Part shown: piece after piece, positions 25,301 through 34,473 of the stretch
Layout of the letters: each line of letters starts with the position of its first letter
Position numbering within the stretch: position 1 is the stretch's first letter
Source of the DNA: Cytophagia bacterium CHB2
Lineage (GTDB): Bacteria; Zhuqueibacterota; Zhuqueibacteria; Zhuqueibacterales; Zhuqueibacteraceae
Direction: 5' to 3'
Assembly: GCA_030263535.1 (NCBI GenBank)
Contig: SZPB01000006.1
Coordinates: forward strand, 1 to 60,925
DNA length: 60,925 nt
Made by a program: the position numbers and the translations under genes
Notes under the pieces: generated by a model
What the model was told of the DNA's origin: nothing
Database searches by the model: none
What the model saw: only the letters and a program-made list of their open reading frames with translations

Positions 25301-25873
25301 ATGTCACCTGGCGAACATTGGTATGCCATCTATTGCAAAAGCCGGCACGAACGCATCGTGCGCGACCGGCTCACGGCCAAAGGCATTGAAAATTACCTGG
25401 CCGATTACGTGACGCGCGTGAAGTGGGGAACGCGGTTGAGAAAATTCAAGAAAAATTTGCTGCCCGGGTATGTGCTGGTGCGGGCGAATATGCAACCGGA
25501 CATTTATCTCACGATTTTGCAGACGCAAAGCGTGGTTAAGTTTGTTGGTCGTCCCTGGCCCAGGCTTTCGTGGATTCCAGATGAGCAGGTAAGAAGCCTG
25601 CGTTTGTTGCTCGAAAGCCATCAGCAATTCGAAGAAATTCCTTATTTCAAAGCGGGTGAACGGGTTGAGGTGATCGTTGGACCGCTGGCCGGCTTGCAGG
25701 GATTCATTCAAGGCCCCGCCAACCCCAAGCATCGCGTTATCGTGTCAATCGCTTTGTTGCGCCGCAGTGTGTCCATTGAGATTGATGCGTGTCTGTTGCG
25801 GCGCGCGAAGCATGTCCCGGAGTTAGTTGAAGAAGATGATGATGATGAATACGAGTGGGAAGAGGCGGCGTAA
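25301..25873 (+). CDS. NusG-like (UpxY/RfaH-type) transcription antiterminator
   Basis: This 190-residue protein has an N-terminal NGN domain (HWYAIYCKSRHERIVRDRL, KKNLLPGYVLVRANM, VKFVGRPWP) and a C-terminal KOW domain (FKAGERVEVIVGPLAGLQG). It ends in an acidic tail (EEDDDDEYEWEEAA). Paralogs of this type bind RNA polymerase on surface-polysaccharide operons and suppress early termination. Its place as first large gene before wza and wzc fits that job for the 34-kb locus. I chose the ATG at 25301, about 10 bases after GGGG; a TTG at 25292 is the only earlier in-frame start and lies too close to that site. The acidic tail is unusual for the family. Confidence 0.88.
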   Translation: MSPGEHWYAIYCKSRHERIVRDRLTAKGIENYLADYVTRVKWGTRLRKFKKNLLPGYVLVRANMQPDIYLTILQTQSVVKFVGRPWPRLSWIPDEQVRSLRLLLESHQQFEEIPYFKAGERVEVIVGPLAGLQGFIQGPANPKHRVIVSIALLRRSVSIEIDACLLRRAKHVPELVEEDDDDEYEWEEAA

Positions 25874-26173
25874 TTGCTGTTTAGTGTTGCTGATGGACCG
25901 TTGTTCGGTTTCTCGTCTTTTGAAAGAAAACCTTCCGGGCGTTTAGAAGGCGGAGCTATGCTCAACCCAGAAGGGTTGGCTGTGGCACGGGCACGTGAAA
26001 AATTAGATTGGGTTACGGGGCGACGATCAGCAGAAATGCGTGAGGGCGTTGAGAAAGCGGAGCTATGCCAGGGAGTTGCGATCAGGTTTTCGCGGATGGC
26101 CGCAGGCAATGTCTTTACGCGTGCGGCGGAACGCGGTTTACTCATGGTATTTTACACCTTCGATCTCATTTAT
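25874..26173 (+). promoter_or_regulatory. 300-base leader with paired repeats
   Basis: The frame of the next gene is open across this stretch, but its translation lacks Wza features and precedes the true signal peptide, so it is probably untranslated. The 12-mer GCGGAGCTATGC occurs at 25950-25961 and again at 26057-26068. A short hairpin CAACCC-AGAA-GGGTTG sits at 25963-25978. A leader between an antiterminator gene and the first export gene is where such factors are often recruited. No known riboswitch was recognised. Confidence 0.4.
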
Positions 26174-27142
26174 ATGAAGCATAATCTGCTCAAGCGGCTT
26201 TTCTGCGCATCGGCTTTTTTTGTCCTGTTTATCCTGGCTGACAATGTGTCGGCGCAATCGGAAAGAGCCATTGAGCCTGGCAATGTTCTGGAAATCGTAG
26301 TCTTCGGCCATCAGGAACTGTCGCGCACCGTCACCGTTGCGCCCAGCGGCACAGTTGATTTTCCTTTTCTGCAAGATTTGCCGGTCAACGGTTTGTCGCT
26401 GAATGATGTGCGGGATATGATCGTCGCCCAGCTTTCAAAATACATTCCCGAACGCCCGATTGTGACGGTTAGCAAGGTGCAAAGTTATACCATTCCGGTG
26501 ACGGTTCTCGGCCAGGTGAAAACGCCGGGTGAGCATAACATCGCCGTGAATGCGACGATTCAGGGCGCATTGGTCGCTGCCGGCGGCGCAACACATGGCG
26601 CGCAGCTCGACAAGATTCGCATTTTTTCCCGCGCTGCCACAAACGGCCACTTCACGGAAGTCAACCTGCTTGATTTTTTTAACAAAGCCAATCCCAGTTT
26701 GTTGCCCCAACTGGGAAAGGGCGACATCATCGTCGTTCCCGGCCATCCGCTCTCACTAGGCGCTACGGATCTCAAGGTACTCGGTGAGGTCAATCAACCC
26801 GGACCGTACACGGCTTATCAAGGCGCGAATCTATTGGATTTGATTTTTATTGCGGGCGGCCCAACACTCGAAGCCGATCTGAAAAAAACACGTATTCTGT
26901 CGCCGCTTAATCCCAGCAACCGGCAGAAAGAAGTGAACCTGGACAAATTGCTCACGGCGAAAGAGTTCAAGCAAATTCCCTTGATCAATCCCGGTGACAT
27001 TGTTTACGTGCCCAAAAAGAAAAATTCGTTTGGCCGGATTTTTCTCAGCGTGGCGCGCGATGTGGTCAGCATCGGCTCTTTATTCTTGATTCTCGAACGC
27101 CTTTATGACGCTGCCAACAGAAGCGGCAACTCCAAGAAATGA
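26174..27142 (+). CDS. wza: Wza-like polysaccharide export protein (OPX)
   Basis: The signal peptide is LLKRLFCASAFFVLFILADNVSA, without a clear lipobox. The Poly_export domain follows: IEPGNVLEIVVFGHQELSR, VAPSGTVDFPFLQDLPVNG. Two SLBB repeats come next (VLGQVKTPGEHNI and VLGEVNQPGPYTAY), with NPGDIVYVPKK near the end. The C-terminus has a hydrophobic stretch (VVSIGSLFLILERLY), probably the membrane-spanning helix. The protein is 322 residues, usual for OPX proteins, which carry polysaccharide through the periplasm and outer membrane. I chose the ATG at 26174 because it begins the signal peptide, although the ribosome site is weak; ATG 26144 is the alternative. wzc follows after 64 bases. 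Confidence 0.88.
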   Translation: MKHNLLKRLFCASAFFVLFILADNVSAQSERAIEPGNVLEIVVFGHQELSRTVTVAPSGTVDFPFLQDLPVNGLSLNDVRDMIVAQLSKYIPERPIVTVSKVQSYTIPVTVLGQVKTPGEHNIAVNATIQGALVAAGGATHGAQLDKIRIFSRAATNGHFTEVNLLDFFNKANPSLLPQLGKGDIIVVPGHPLSLGATDLKVLGEVNQPGPYTAYQGANLLDLIFIAGGPTLEADLKKTRILSPLNPSNRQKEVNLDKLLTAKEFKQIPLINPGDIVYVPKKKNSFGRIFLSVARDVVSIGSLFLILERLYDAANRSGNSKK

Positions 27143-27206
27143 AGCCGAACTCGCGTCGAATGAACATAAATCGCTTCAATCCTTTTGATCGTCGATTCGT
27201 CAATTT

Positions 27207-29543
27207 ATGCAAACGATAACGGCCTCCACTAACGGCCATTTATCCTCGCCGGCAAAACCGGAAGCCCGGCAGGCCAATCCTTTTCGCGCCTATGTCGATC
27301 TGATTTACCGGCGCAAGTGGACCATTATCGTTGTTTTCATCATCGTGCTCGCGTCCACCGCAATTTACAATTTGACGCAGCCCGACGTTTATTTAGCCAA
27401 ATCCGTTCTGATGATCGAATCGCAAAATGTCAGCATGGGAACCGGCGCGGGCATGGCGATTCGTGAGAACGTCCGGCCTCTGGGTTTCTATCAGGCGGTT
27501 CTGGGCAGCCGGCCGTTTCGCGAGCAGGCGGTCAAAAATTTTATGGACCACGCCCATGAATTGCCGCAACCGCCCTCGCCCGTCGACGTGCCGCAGTTGT
27601 TCAGCCAGAACTTGTCGCTCACCAAAGCGCAATATCTGGACTTCATCGAGCTGGGCGCCAAGGCCTTCGATCCTGATGTCGCCTATCTGCTCTGCACGGT
27701 TGCAACGCAAAATCTCAAGAACCGTTGCCAGGAGATCGAGCAGGAAGAAACCCAAAATGAAGTCAGTTTTATCGAAAATCAAATTTTATTGGCCCGGGGA
27801 AAACTAGAAGAAGCCGATCGCTCGTTGCAACAATTTAAGGACAAGGCCAACATCAGTGTTGCTGTGAAAGACGGTGATATTGTCAGCCAATTGGCGGGCC
27901 TTGAGACCAAGCTGGGGGAGGTGCAAGCCCAACGCGAAATGGCAGAGATCAACCTGCAATCGTACGAAACCCGCATCAAGCAAATACACGGTAATCGTAC
28001 CACCAGTGCAGTTGACCTGGATGTGAATCAATCGCCCGAGGTTCTCCGGTTGAAATCCGAAATCACCCGTCTCGAACAGCAGTATCGCGAGTTGACCGAG
28101 CAAAGCAACTCCGGCAAGGGTAGTTTGATGGCAACAAGCGAGAACCAGGATGTGCTGGAGAAACTGAATGCCAAAAAAAGGCAATTGGTGCAGGCTATTG
28201 TGCGGTCCTCGGCCGCTCCTCAGGAAAATGTTGAAGCCGGTCAGGCTGAGCTTTCGCAATCGCTCGAAGAAAAAAGGGTGATGGAGCAGCTCAATATCTT
28301 TCTGCTCAGAAATCGCGAAGTGTATTATTCGCGCCTGGTGGAAAATTTCAAACAAAAGAATCCCAATATTGTGGATCGCGCCATGGAATTCACTCGGCTC
28401 TCGCGCGCTAAAACCGTGTACGAAAATTTGTATTCGTTTTTGATCGAGCGCGGCGAAGAAGCAAAGATCAAAGGCGCTTCCGGCACCGGCGGCATGCGCA
28501 TCATCGATCCGGCGACGCGCCCGCTGAATCCTATTCCCAAGAATTTGCACCAAACGTTGCTGACGGCAACGCTTTGCGGCCTCGCCCTCGGCCTGGTGGT
28601 TGCCCTTGCCAAAGACAAGTTCGACAATTCGTTTCGCGTCGAAGACGATGTTACCGATACTTTGGCATTGCCCGTGCTGGGCTTGATCCCGGCCATCGAA
28701 GGAGGCATCATACCGCGCGACGGGGGATGGCGGACGCGCCTTTCTTCCTTGAATTTCAAGGGTATTTCCGATCAAGCGGCTCAATCCGTGAGATTTAGCG
28801 AGCGGCTGATCATCAACCTCAGCCCCAAAGATCCGATTGTAGAAGCGTATCGCACGCTGCGCACCAACATCGCTTTTCTCAACCCGGATCATCCGATCAA
28901 AAAATTATTGATAACCAGCACCGTGCCGAGCGAAGGCAAGACGTTGACTTCCGCGAACCTCGCGATTTCATTTGCGGAGATCGGCAAGAAAGTGGCGCTG
29001 GTGGATGTCGATCTGCGCCGGCCCAGCCAGCACAATTATTTCAACATCAACAAGACGCCGGGGCTGACCAATTACTTGTATGACGATATGCCCTTGCATG
29101 AGGCCATGCACGAATACAAAACGTCTCATTTTAGTTTGCATGTGCTTCCCGCCGGCAAGCTGCCGCCTAATCCCGTGCAAACTCTGACCTCCACCAGTAT
29201 GCGCGAGTTGATTCAGGTGTTGTCACAAGAGTATGATATTGTCATTCTTGATTCGCCGCCGTTGATTTCTGTGACGGATCCCTTGTTGCTGGCGGCGCAG
29301 GTGGACGGCGTGCTGATGATCATCAAAGCCGGCTCCACCCCGCGTGAGGCGGCCTCGCAAGCCCTGGGCAAACTTCGCACAACGAAGGCAAATGTGCTGG
29401 GCGCAGTGTTGAACGACGTCGATGTCAGTCAGGGGTATGGCTATTATCGCTATTACTATTATTACCGCTATTATTACGGCGAAGAAGGCGGCAAGAAGAA
29501 ACGCATGAAACGTGACACCTCAAAGGATTTACGCAAGATATAG
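27207..29543 (+). CDS. wzc: Wzc-like polysaccharide co-polymerase and tyrosine kinase
   Basis: This 778-residue protein has an N-terminal Wzz domain with a membrane span (WTIIVVFIIVLASTAIYNL). A long periplasmic coiled-coil region follows, then a second span (LLTATLCGLALGLVVAL). The cytoplasmic BY-kinase has Walker A TSTVPSEGKTLTS (about residue 571), Walker A' KVALVDVDLRRPS, and Walker B IVILDSPP. The tail GYGYYRYYYYYRYYYGEE has 11 tyrosines as autophosphorylation sites. Cycling of this phosphorylation controls chain length and export. Its partner Wza is directly upstream. No low-molecular-weight phosphatase (Wzb) is seen in the window. It is intact and of ordinary length. Confidence 0.93.
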   Translation: MQTITASTNGHLSSPAKPEARQANPFRAYVDLIYRRKWTIIVVFIIVLASTAIYNLTQPDVYLAKSVLMIESQNVSMGTGAGMAIRENVRPLGFYQAVLGSRPFREQAVKNFMDHAHELPQPPSPVDVPQLFSQNLSLTKAQYLDFIELGAKAFDPDVAYLLCTVATQNLKNRCQEIEQEETQNEVSFIENQILLARGKLEEADRSLQQFKDKANISVAVKDGDIVSQLAGLETKLGEVQAQREMAEINLQSYETRIKQIHGNRTTSAVDLDVNQSPEVLRLKSEITRLEQQYRELTEQSNSGKGSLMATSENQDVLEKLNAKKRQLVQAIVRSSAAPQENVEAGQAELSQSLEEKRVMEQLNIFLLRNREVYYSRLVENFKQKNPNIVDRAMEFTRLSRAKTVYENLYSFLIERGEEAKIKGASGTGGMRIIDPATRPLNPIPKNLHQTLLTATLCGLALGLVVALAKDKFDNSFRVEDDVTDTLALPVLGLIPAIEGGIIPRDGGWRTRLSSLNFKGISDQAAQSVRFSERLIINLSPKDPIVEAYRTLRTNIAFLNPDHPIKKLLITSTVPSEGKTLTSANLAISFAEIGKKVALVDVDLRRPSQHNYFNINKTPGLTNYLYDDMPLHEAMHEYKTSHFSLHVLPAGKLPPNPVQTLTSTSMRELIQVLSQEYDIVILDSPPLISVTDPLLLAAQVDGVLMIIKAGSTPREAASQALGKLRTTKANVLGAVLNDVDVSQGYGYYRYYYYYRYYYGEEGGKKKRMKRDTSKDLRKI

Positions 29544-29578
29544 CAGTCACAAAGTGGGGGAATGGGGAATGGGCGCCT

Positions 29579-29608
29579 GAGCCTGTCGAAGGCGAGCCTG
29601 TCGAAGGC
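29579..29608. repeat. Tandem 15-bp repeat
   Basis: Two head-to-tail copies of GAGCCTGTCGAAGGC at 29579-29593 and 29594-29608 lie in the short gap after wzc. The unit resembles short dispersed intergenic repeats found in many environmental genomes. Confidence 0.6.
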
Positions 29609-29663
29609 GAGCAAGGGGTGATCGAAAGAGAATGGCAAGTAACCCTAAACCAGTGCTCCGTGA

Positions 29664-30272
29664 ATGACGCCGTCACATAAGCGGAATAAAATACTTGCCA
29701 TTTTCTTTCTGGGGTTTGTCGTATTCACCTCACGCGAATCGATTTTGCTCGGTGTGGGGAATTTCCTGATTGCAGGAGATGAATTGCAGCGGGCAGATCT
29801 CATTCACGTGCTTGGCGGCGATGTCGAGCGCATTGATTACGGGATTACGTTGTACCAACAGGATTATGGGGGGAAAATCCTGTTTACCGGCGGGCGCGTC
29901 GAGATTCCGCTGGCCGATGTAACATACTCACATTTGGCGCGGGAATATGCCCAAGCCCGGGGGATACCTTCTGAGAGTATCCTGCCCTTTGAATCCAAAG
30001 CCACCAGTACATTCGAAGAAGTTTTGGAACTGCACCACGTTTTGGCAAGCGACACCTCGCTTCAAACACTGCTAATTGTGAGCAGCCCTTTTCATCTGCG
30101 CCGCGCGCGCTGGATTTTTGAAAAGGCCCTGCCGCCTCGCGTGCAACTGCGTTTTGTGCCGGTGCCGTTTGAGCGCTCCCGGCATAAGCAACGCTGGTGG
30201 ACGGCTGAACTATCTTTGCAGGCAGTGGTGAATGAGTATCTCAAGATTCCGTTTTATTTTCTGAAGTATTGA
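29664..30272 (+). CDS. YdcF/DUF218-family membrane-anchored protein 1
   Basis: This 202-residue protein has one N-terminal membrane anchor (ILAIFFLGFVVFTSRESI). A DUF218 (YdcF/ElyC/SanA) domain follows, with LIHVLGGDVERIDYG, ILFTGGRVE, STFEEVLELHHVL and LIVSSPFHLRRARW. The family is linked to envelope polysaccharide and cell-wall metabolism, but the reaction is not established. It is clearly paralogous to the next gene: the same order of motifs and the same end (KQRWWTAEL, FYFLKY). The ATG at 29664 has no strong ribosome site. Confidence 0.8.
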   Translation: MTPSHKRNKILAIFFLGFVVFTSRESILLGVGNFLIAGDELQRADLIHVLGGDVERIDYGITLYQQDYGGKILFTGGRVEIPLADVTYSHLAREYAQARGIPSESILPFESKATSTFEEVLELHHVLASDTSLQTLLIVSSPFHLRRARWIFEKALPPRVQLRFVPVPFERSRHKQRWWTAELSLQAVVNEYLKIPFYFLKY

Positions 30273-30280
30273 GGCGTTCA

Positions 30281-30304
30281 CGCAAAGCCGCGAAGCCGCA
30301 AAGA
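30281..30304. repeat. Octamer array
   Basis: Three octamers (CGCAAAGC, CGCGAAGC, CGCAAAGA) are arranged in tandem in the gap between the two YdcF-like genes. Confidence 0.5.
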
Positions 30305-30368
30305 TTCAAACCATACAAAGCTTTTAATCGTTTTGTCCCAAATTGTTTTGCCTTGAATTTTTCATCCA

Positions 30369-31028
30369 TTGTGTTGTTTCCATCCGTTGGGAAAATATTT
30401 TTGTAAACGGCGCGCTCACCTCATCGTTTGCATTTTTCTGTTTGCCATTTTCTTTTTGCTTTTTCGGCTTTTACCGCCTTTTCGCGAAACTACCCTGCTT
30501 GCTCTGGGAAACTTCTTAATCGTTCATGATGATCTTAAACCGGCTGAACTCATTCACGTGCTCGGCGGCGGCGACGTTGGCCGCGTCGATCACGGCGTCG
30601 CGTTATACCAACAAGGCTTGGGCAAAAAGATGTTCTTCACCGGCGGCCGGGTGGAGCCGCGCGGCATGTCTAATCTTCCCGATTCGTTCTTATCGGGAGA
30701 TTATGCCGAGCTGCAAGGCGTAAGCCCCGAAGATATTCTGTTGCGTGGGGATGCCGCGGCAAATACGTATGAAGAAGCCGTGACCCTGCGAGATTTATTG
30801 GATAAAGAAAATGCCATTCATTCCGTCATTATCGTCAGCACGCCCTATCACTTGCAGCGCGCCCGTTGGATTTTCAACAAAGTGGCAGGCAATCGTGTTC
30901 ACTTGCAGTATGCGCCCGTCCCTTTCGCCATTTCTCAATACAAGCAACGCTGGTGGGAGGACAAGCTCTCGCGCACGATGGTCAAACATGAATATCTCAA
31001 GCTCCTGTTTTACTTTTTGAAATACTGA
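30369..31028 (+). CDS. YdcF/DUF218-family membrane-anchored protein 2
   Basis: This is a tandem paralog of the preceding gene. It has a membrane anchor ([21 protein letters not shown]) and then [41 protein letters not shown] and [14 protein letters not shown], ending in [11 protein letters not shown]. The only early in-frame start is a TTG at 30369 without a clear ribosome site, so the start is uncertain. The pair probably arose by local duplication and may act on the polysaccharide or its lipid carrier at the membrane; no catalytic role can be assigned. Confidence 0.78.
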   Translation: MCCFHPLGKYFCKRRAHLIVCIFLFAIFFLLFRLLPPFRETTLLALGNFLIVHDDLKPAELIHVLGGGDVGRVDHGVALYQQGLGKKMFFTGGRVEPRGMSNLPDSFLSGDYAELQGVSPEDILLRGDAAANTYEEAVTLRDLLDKENAIHSVIIVSTPYHLQRARWIFNKVAGNRVHLQYAPVPFAISQYKQRWWEDKLSRTMVKHEYLKLLFYFLKY

Positions 31029-31036
31029 GCATGGGA

Positions 31037-31064
31037 GCAACCAGCAACGAGCAACCAGCAACCA
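31037..31064. repeat. Heptamer array before gmd
   Basis: Four tandem heptamers (GCAACCA, GCAACGA, GCAACCA, GCAACCA) end 4 bases before the gmd start codon and occupy the place of its ribosome site. Confidence 0.65.
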
Positions 31065-31068
31065 GATT

Positions 31069-32115
31069 ATGAAACGCGCACTCATTACCGGCATCACCGG
31101 CCAAGACGGTTCTTATCTTGCAGAACTGCTCCTGTCCAAAGACTATGAAGTTCACGGCATCATCCGCCGTTCGAGCAGTTTCAACACCGGGCGCATCGAG
31201 CATCTCTATATCGACCCGCATGCTGAAAATGCCCGCATCTTTTTGCACTATGGCGATCTGGCGGATTCGGTGCAGCTCGTCAAGCTGCTCTATGACTTGC
31301 AGCCGGATGAGATTTACAACATCGGCGCGCAGAGCCACGTGCGCGTGAGCTTCGACATTCCGGAGTACACCGCCGACATCGCTGGCCTGGGCACGCTGCG
31401 CATTTTGGAAGCGATTCGTGAATCCGGCGTCAAATGCCGTTTCTATCAAGCTTCCAGCAGCGAGATGTTCGGCAAAGTCGCAGAAGTTCCGCAGAAAGAG
31501 ACCACGCCGTTTCATCCGAGAAGCCCTTATGGCTGTGCTAAAGTTTTCGCTTATTGGGCCACCGTGAATTATCGCGAAGGTTACCGATTGTTTGCCACTA
31601 ACGGCATTTTGTTCAATCACGAATCTCCACGCCGTGGCGAAACCTTTGTCACGCGCAAGATCACGCGCGCGGTGGCGCGCATCAAACTCGGCCTGCAAGA
31701 CAAGCTTTTTATGGGAAATCTCGATGCACGCCGCGACTGGGGCTACGCGCCGGAATACGTCGAGGCCATGTGGCTGATGCTGCAGCACGAGATTCCCGAC
31801 GACTTCGTCATTGCCACCGGCGAGACGCATTCCATTCGCGAATTCTTGCAGGAAGCTTTTGCCTACCTGGACATGGATTGGCGGGAATTTGTGGAGATCG
31901 ACGCGCGTTATTTTCGCCCGGCCGAAGTTGATTTGTTAATCGGTAACGCCGCGAAAGCGCGCGAGCTGCTGGGCTGGGAGCCGCGTGTCCGCTTCAAAGA
32001 ATTGGTGCGAATCATGGTTGATGCCGATTTGCAGGATTTGCAGCGGCAAAGCCAGGGTATGCATTTGAAACGCGAAGCCAGCAAAGAAGCCGCCCACGCG
32101 GTTCTCGTCCGTTAG
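31069..32115 (+). CDS. gmd: GDP-mannose 4,6-dehydratase
   Basis: This 348-residue enzyme of the extended SDR family converts GDP-mannose to GDP-4-keto-6-deoxymannose in the cytoplasm, with NADP. It has the nucleotide-binding [14 protein letters not shown], the Gmd signature [28 protein letters not shown], the catalytic SSSEMFG and the [10 protein letters not shown] tyrosine-lysine pair. [15 protein letters not shown] follows. Length and motifs match the family throughout. The next gene uses the product to make GDP-fucose, and an aminotransferase at 40343 could also use it. The ATG follows a heptamer array rather than a Shine-Dalgarno site. Confidence 0.95.
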   Translation: MKRALITGITGQDGSYLAELLLSKDYEVHGIIRRSSSFNTGRIEHLYIDPHAENARIFLHYGDLADSVQLVKLLYDLQPDEIYNIGAQSHVRVSFDIPEYTADIAGLGTLRILEAIRESGVKCRFYQASSSEMFGKVAEVPQKETTPFHPRSPYGCAKVFAYWATVNYREGYRLFATNGILFNHESPRRGETFVTRKITRAVARIKLGLQDKLFMGNLDARRDWGYAPEYVEAMWLMLQHEIPDDFVIATGETHSIREFLQEAFAYLDMDWREFVEIDARYFRPAEVDLLIGNAAKARELLGWEPRVRFKELVRIMVDADLQDLQRQSQGMHLKREASKEAAHAVLVR

Positions 32116-32239
32116 ATGGATTGATGGAGTACTGGATCAATGGAGTTTTAGAACCATCGGCGATCTATCAATCCAGACATCCATCAACCCAACTGATGAC
32201 TGGTAACTTCACGTCATGAAGTTAGCGAGCAAAAATTAC

Positions 32240-32456
32240 GTCCCGTAGGGACAATGTGAAAATAACCCAGAGATTTTATCTCTGGGAATTTGAAACAACA
32301 GCGTTTTCCAGTCCCGCTAGGGACGATTGAAAAGAGCCGTTTAAAATATCACGATCACCGTGTTCTCATTCGTCCCTTGCGGGACTCGTGAGGCAACGAT
32401 AGGCGATATTTTCCAACAATAAATTGTTGGGCTATGGTCGAATGTCCCTTCGGGAC
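32240..32456. repeat. Mosaic REP-like hairpin block
   Basis: Four short hairpins with GTCCC/GGGAC arms lie at 32240-32252, 32311-32324, 32372-32385 and 32444-32456. Between them are two longer hairpins, CCCAGAGAT-TTT-ATCTCTGGG (32266-32286) and CCAACAAT-AA-ATTGTTGG (32413-32430). The block fills most of the 400-base gap between gmd and the fucose synthase gene. The gap begins with an irregular GATGGATTGATGGAG stretch. Repeated arms with variable fillers resemble REP/BIME elements moved by RAYT transposases; none is in the window. Confidence 0.7.
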
Positions 32457-32517
32457 GCAAAAAGCAACAGACTCTTTGCTTAACTTAATGATATGGACTT
32501 GTAACTGATAACTGCCC

Positions 32518-33480
32518 TTGTCTTTCTGGCTTAACAAACATGTTTTAGTCACCGGTGGCGCCGGCTTTCTTGGTTCCTTCATTGTAGAGAACCTGCAAGC
32601 CCGTGGCTGCCAACACATTTTCGTGCCGCGGCGCAAAGATTACGACCTCACCCAAATCGAAGCCGTGCGCCGGTTGTATCGCGAGGCGAAGCCGGATATC
32701 GTCATTCACCTCGCCGCCGTGGTCGGCGGCATTGGCGCCAATCGTCTGAATCCCGGCAAATACTTTTATGAGAACGCCATCATGGGCTTGCAGATGATGG
32801 AAGAAGCCCGGCTGAACAACGTAGAAAAATTTGTCGCCACCGGCACCATCTGCGCGTATCCCAAATTCACGCCGGTACCGTTTCGTGAGGAAGATTTGTG
32901 GAACGGCTATCCCGAAGAGACCAACGCGCCCTATGGTCTCGCCAAAAAAATGATGCTGGTGCAAAGCCAGGCCTATCGCGAGCAATACGGTTTCAATTCG
33001 ATCTTTCTTCTGCCGGTGAATCTCTACGGCCCGCGTGATAATTTTGATTTGGAATCATCGCATGTGATTCCGGCCTTGATTCGCAAGTGCCTGGAATCCA
33101 AAGAAACGAAAGCAGAACATCTCGTTGCCTGGGGCGACGGCTCACCCACCCGCGAGTTTCTTTACGTGGAAGACGCCGCTGAAGGCATTCTCCTGGCGAC
33201 CGAGCTTTACAACAGCAGCGATCCGGTCAACCTCGGCGCTAGCCATGAAATTTCCATTAAAAATTTGGTCGAAATGATCGCGCACCTCACTGGTTATGAA
33301 GGCCAAATCAAATGGGACACCACCCGTCCCAACGGCCAGCCGCGACGAGCGTTAGATACCGGCAAGGCTGAGAAGCTCTTTGGATTCAAAGCGGAGATGC
33401 CGCTGGAAGAAGGGTTGCGTAGGACTATTGAGTGGTACGAACAGACTCGCGTGGCGCATAGAGCAAAGCGCATGGCATAA
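32518..33480 (+). CDS. fcl: GDP-L-fucose synthase (epimerase-reductase)
   Basis: This 320-residue SDR protein makes GDP-L-fucose from the Gmd product by double epimerisation and NADPH reduction. It has [16 protein letters not shown], the family sequence [24 protein letters not shown], and [11 protein letters not shown] with the catalytic Tyr-Lys. [13 protein letters not shown] and [13 protein letters not shown] follow. An in-frame stop lies 7 bases before the TTG at 32518, so that TTG is the earliest start; no Shine-Dalgarno is visible and the REP-like block lies close upstream. The last residues (VAHRAKRMA) come from a GCGCATAG-type repeat at the gene end. Confidence 0.9.
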   Translation: MSFWLNKHVLVTGGAGFLGSFIVENLQARGCQHIFVPRRKDYDLTQIEAVRRLYREAKPDIVIHLAAVVGGIGANRLNPGKYFYENAIMGLQMMEEARLNNVEKFVATGTICAYPKFTPVPFREEDLWNGYPEETNAPYGLAKKMMLVQSQAYREQYGFNSIFLLPVNLYGPRDNFDLESSHVIPALIRKCLESKETKAEHLVAWGDGSPTREFLYVEDAAEGILLATELYNSSDPVNLGASHEISIKNLVEMIAHLTGYEGQIKWDTTRPNGQPRRALDTGKAEKLFGFKAEMPLEEGLRRTIEWYEQTRVAHRAKRMA

Positions 33481-33531
33481 TTCGCTTTGCGCCAAGCGCT
33501 ATGCCCTCTGCGCTTTGCTTTCAGGACACAG

Positions 33532-34470
33532 ATGATCGAAACCAAAACATCACCCGACATATTTCCGACTGAAACCGCCATCCAGCCCGCCAACGGCAAG
33601 GCCTCTCATCCTCCGGCATTGCCCGCGGATGACAGCGGCTGGACCATGGTTATCCGGCCCAAAGGCCATTGGCTGGAGCTGCGGCTTGACGAGTTGTGGC
33701 AGTACCGCGATCTCATCATGCTCTTCGTCCGCCGGGATTTTGTCGCGGCGTACAAGCAAACCATTCTCGGGCCGCTGTGGCATCTCATTCAGCCCTTGTT
33801 CACGGCCCTGACGTTCACGTTCATCTTCGGCAACGTTGCCGGACTCTCCACCGATGGTTTGCCCAAATTTCTGTTCTACATGGCGGGAACCGTGGCGTGG
33901 GGCTATTTTGCCAAATGTGTTACCAGTACCTCGGAAACGTTTGTCGCCAATGCCGGCATCTTTGGCAAGGTCTATTTCCCGCGCCTGGCCACGCCGATTT
34001 CCATTATCATCTCGGCGCTGATTTCGTTCGGCATTCAGTTCGGCATCTTTTTGTTCTTCATGGCCTACTTCGGCGTGCGCGGCGCGGACCTTCATCCCAA
34101 CAAGTGGATTCTGCTCACACCGGTGTTGTTGCTGCTCATGGCCGGCCTCGGGCTTGGCGCCGGCATCATCGTGTCCTCGCTCACCACGCGCTATCGCGAT
34201 CTGCGGTTTCTGGTGTCATTCGGCGTGCAATTGCTAATGTACGCCACGCCGGTGATTTACCCGCTCTCCACCATTCCGGAAAAGTACAAGAGCCTGATCA
34301 TGGCCAATCCCATGACGCCGATCATCGAGACTTTTCGCTTTGCGTTCCTGGGCGCCGGCACCGTGGATGCGATGCACCTGCTCTACAGTGCGGGTTTTAC
34401 CGTGGTAGTCTTGCTGGCGGGGATTCTGCTGTTCAACAAAGTCGAGCGGACGTTTATGGATACGGTATGA
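33532..34470 (+). CDS. wzm: ABC-2 polysaccharide export permease (Wzm/TagG type)
   Basis: This 312-residue membrane protein has a cytoplasmic N-terminus with WLELRLDELWQYRDLIMLFVRRDF, the typical Wzm amphipathic start. Six or so hydrophobic spans follow, among them LGPLWHLIQPLFTALTFTFIF and MLYATP-VIYPLS. It exports a finished lipid-linked polysaccharide with the Wzt ATPase. The ATG at 33532 follows AGGACACAG. The cognate ATPase would normally come next; instead a broken wzt is found, and the intact wzt lies 3.6 kb downstream. A short stretch of this gene (about 34269-34362) is repeated in the broken copy. Confidence 0.93.
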   Translation: MIETKTSPDIFPTETAIQPANGKASHPPALPADDSGWTMVIRPKGHWLELRLDELWQYRDLIMLFVRRDFVAAYKQTILGPLWHLIQPLFTALTFTFIFGNVAGLSTDGLPKFLFYMAGTVAWGYFAKCVTSTSETFVANAGIFGKVYFPRLATPISIIISALISFGIQFGIFLFFMAYFGVRGADLHPNKWILLTPVLLLLMAGLGLGAGIIVSSLTTRYRDLRFLVSFGVQLLMYATPVIYPLSTIPEKYKSLIMANPMTPIIETFRFAFLGAGTVDAMHLLYSAGFTVVVLLAGILLFNKVERTFMDTV

Positions 34471-34473
34471 GGG

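Noticed and set aside
25874-26173. N-terminal extension of the Wza-like protein by 100 residues
   Set aside because: It would place a signal peptide in the middle of the protein; the extension has no family match.
23683-26173. Known riboswitch or an ops element
   Set aside because: No conserved aptamer core or GGCGGTAGC-type ops sequence was found by eye; only unassigned repeats and a small hairpin.
29579-32456. CRISPR array
   Set aside because: Repeats at 29579 have no spacers, and the hairpins near 32240-32456 differ in loop and spacing; no cas genes are present.
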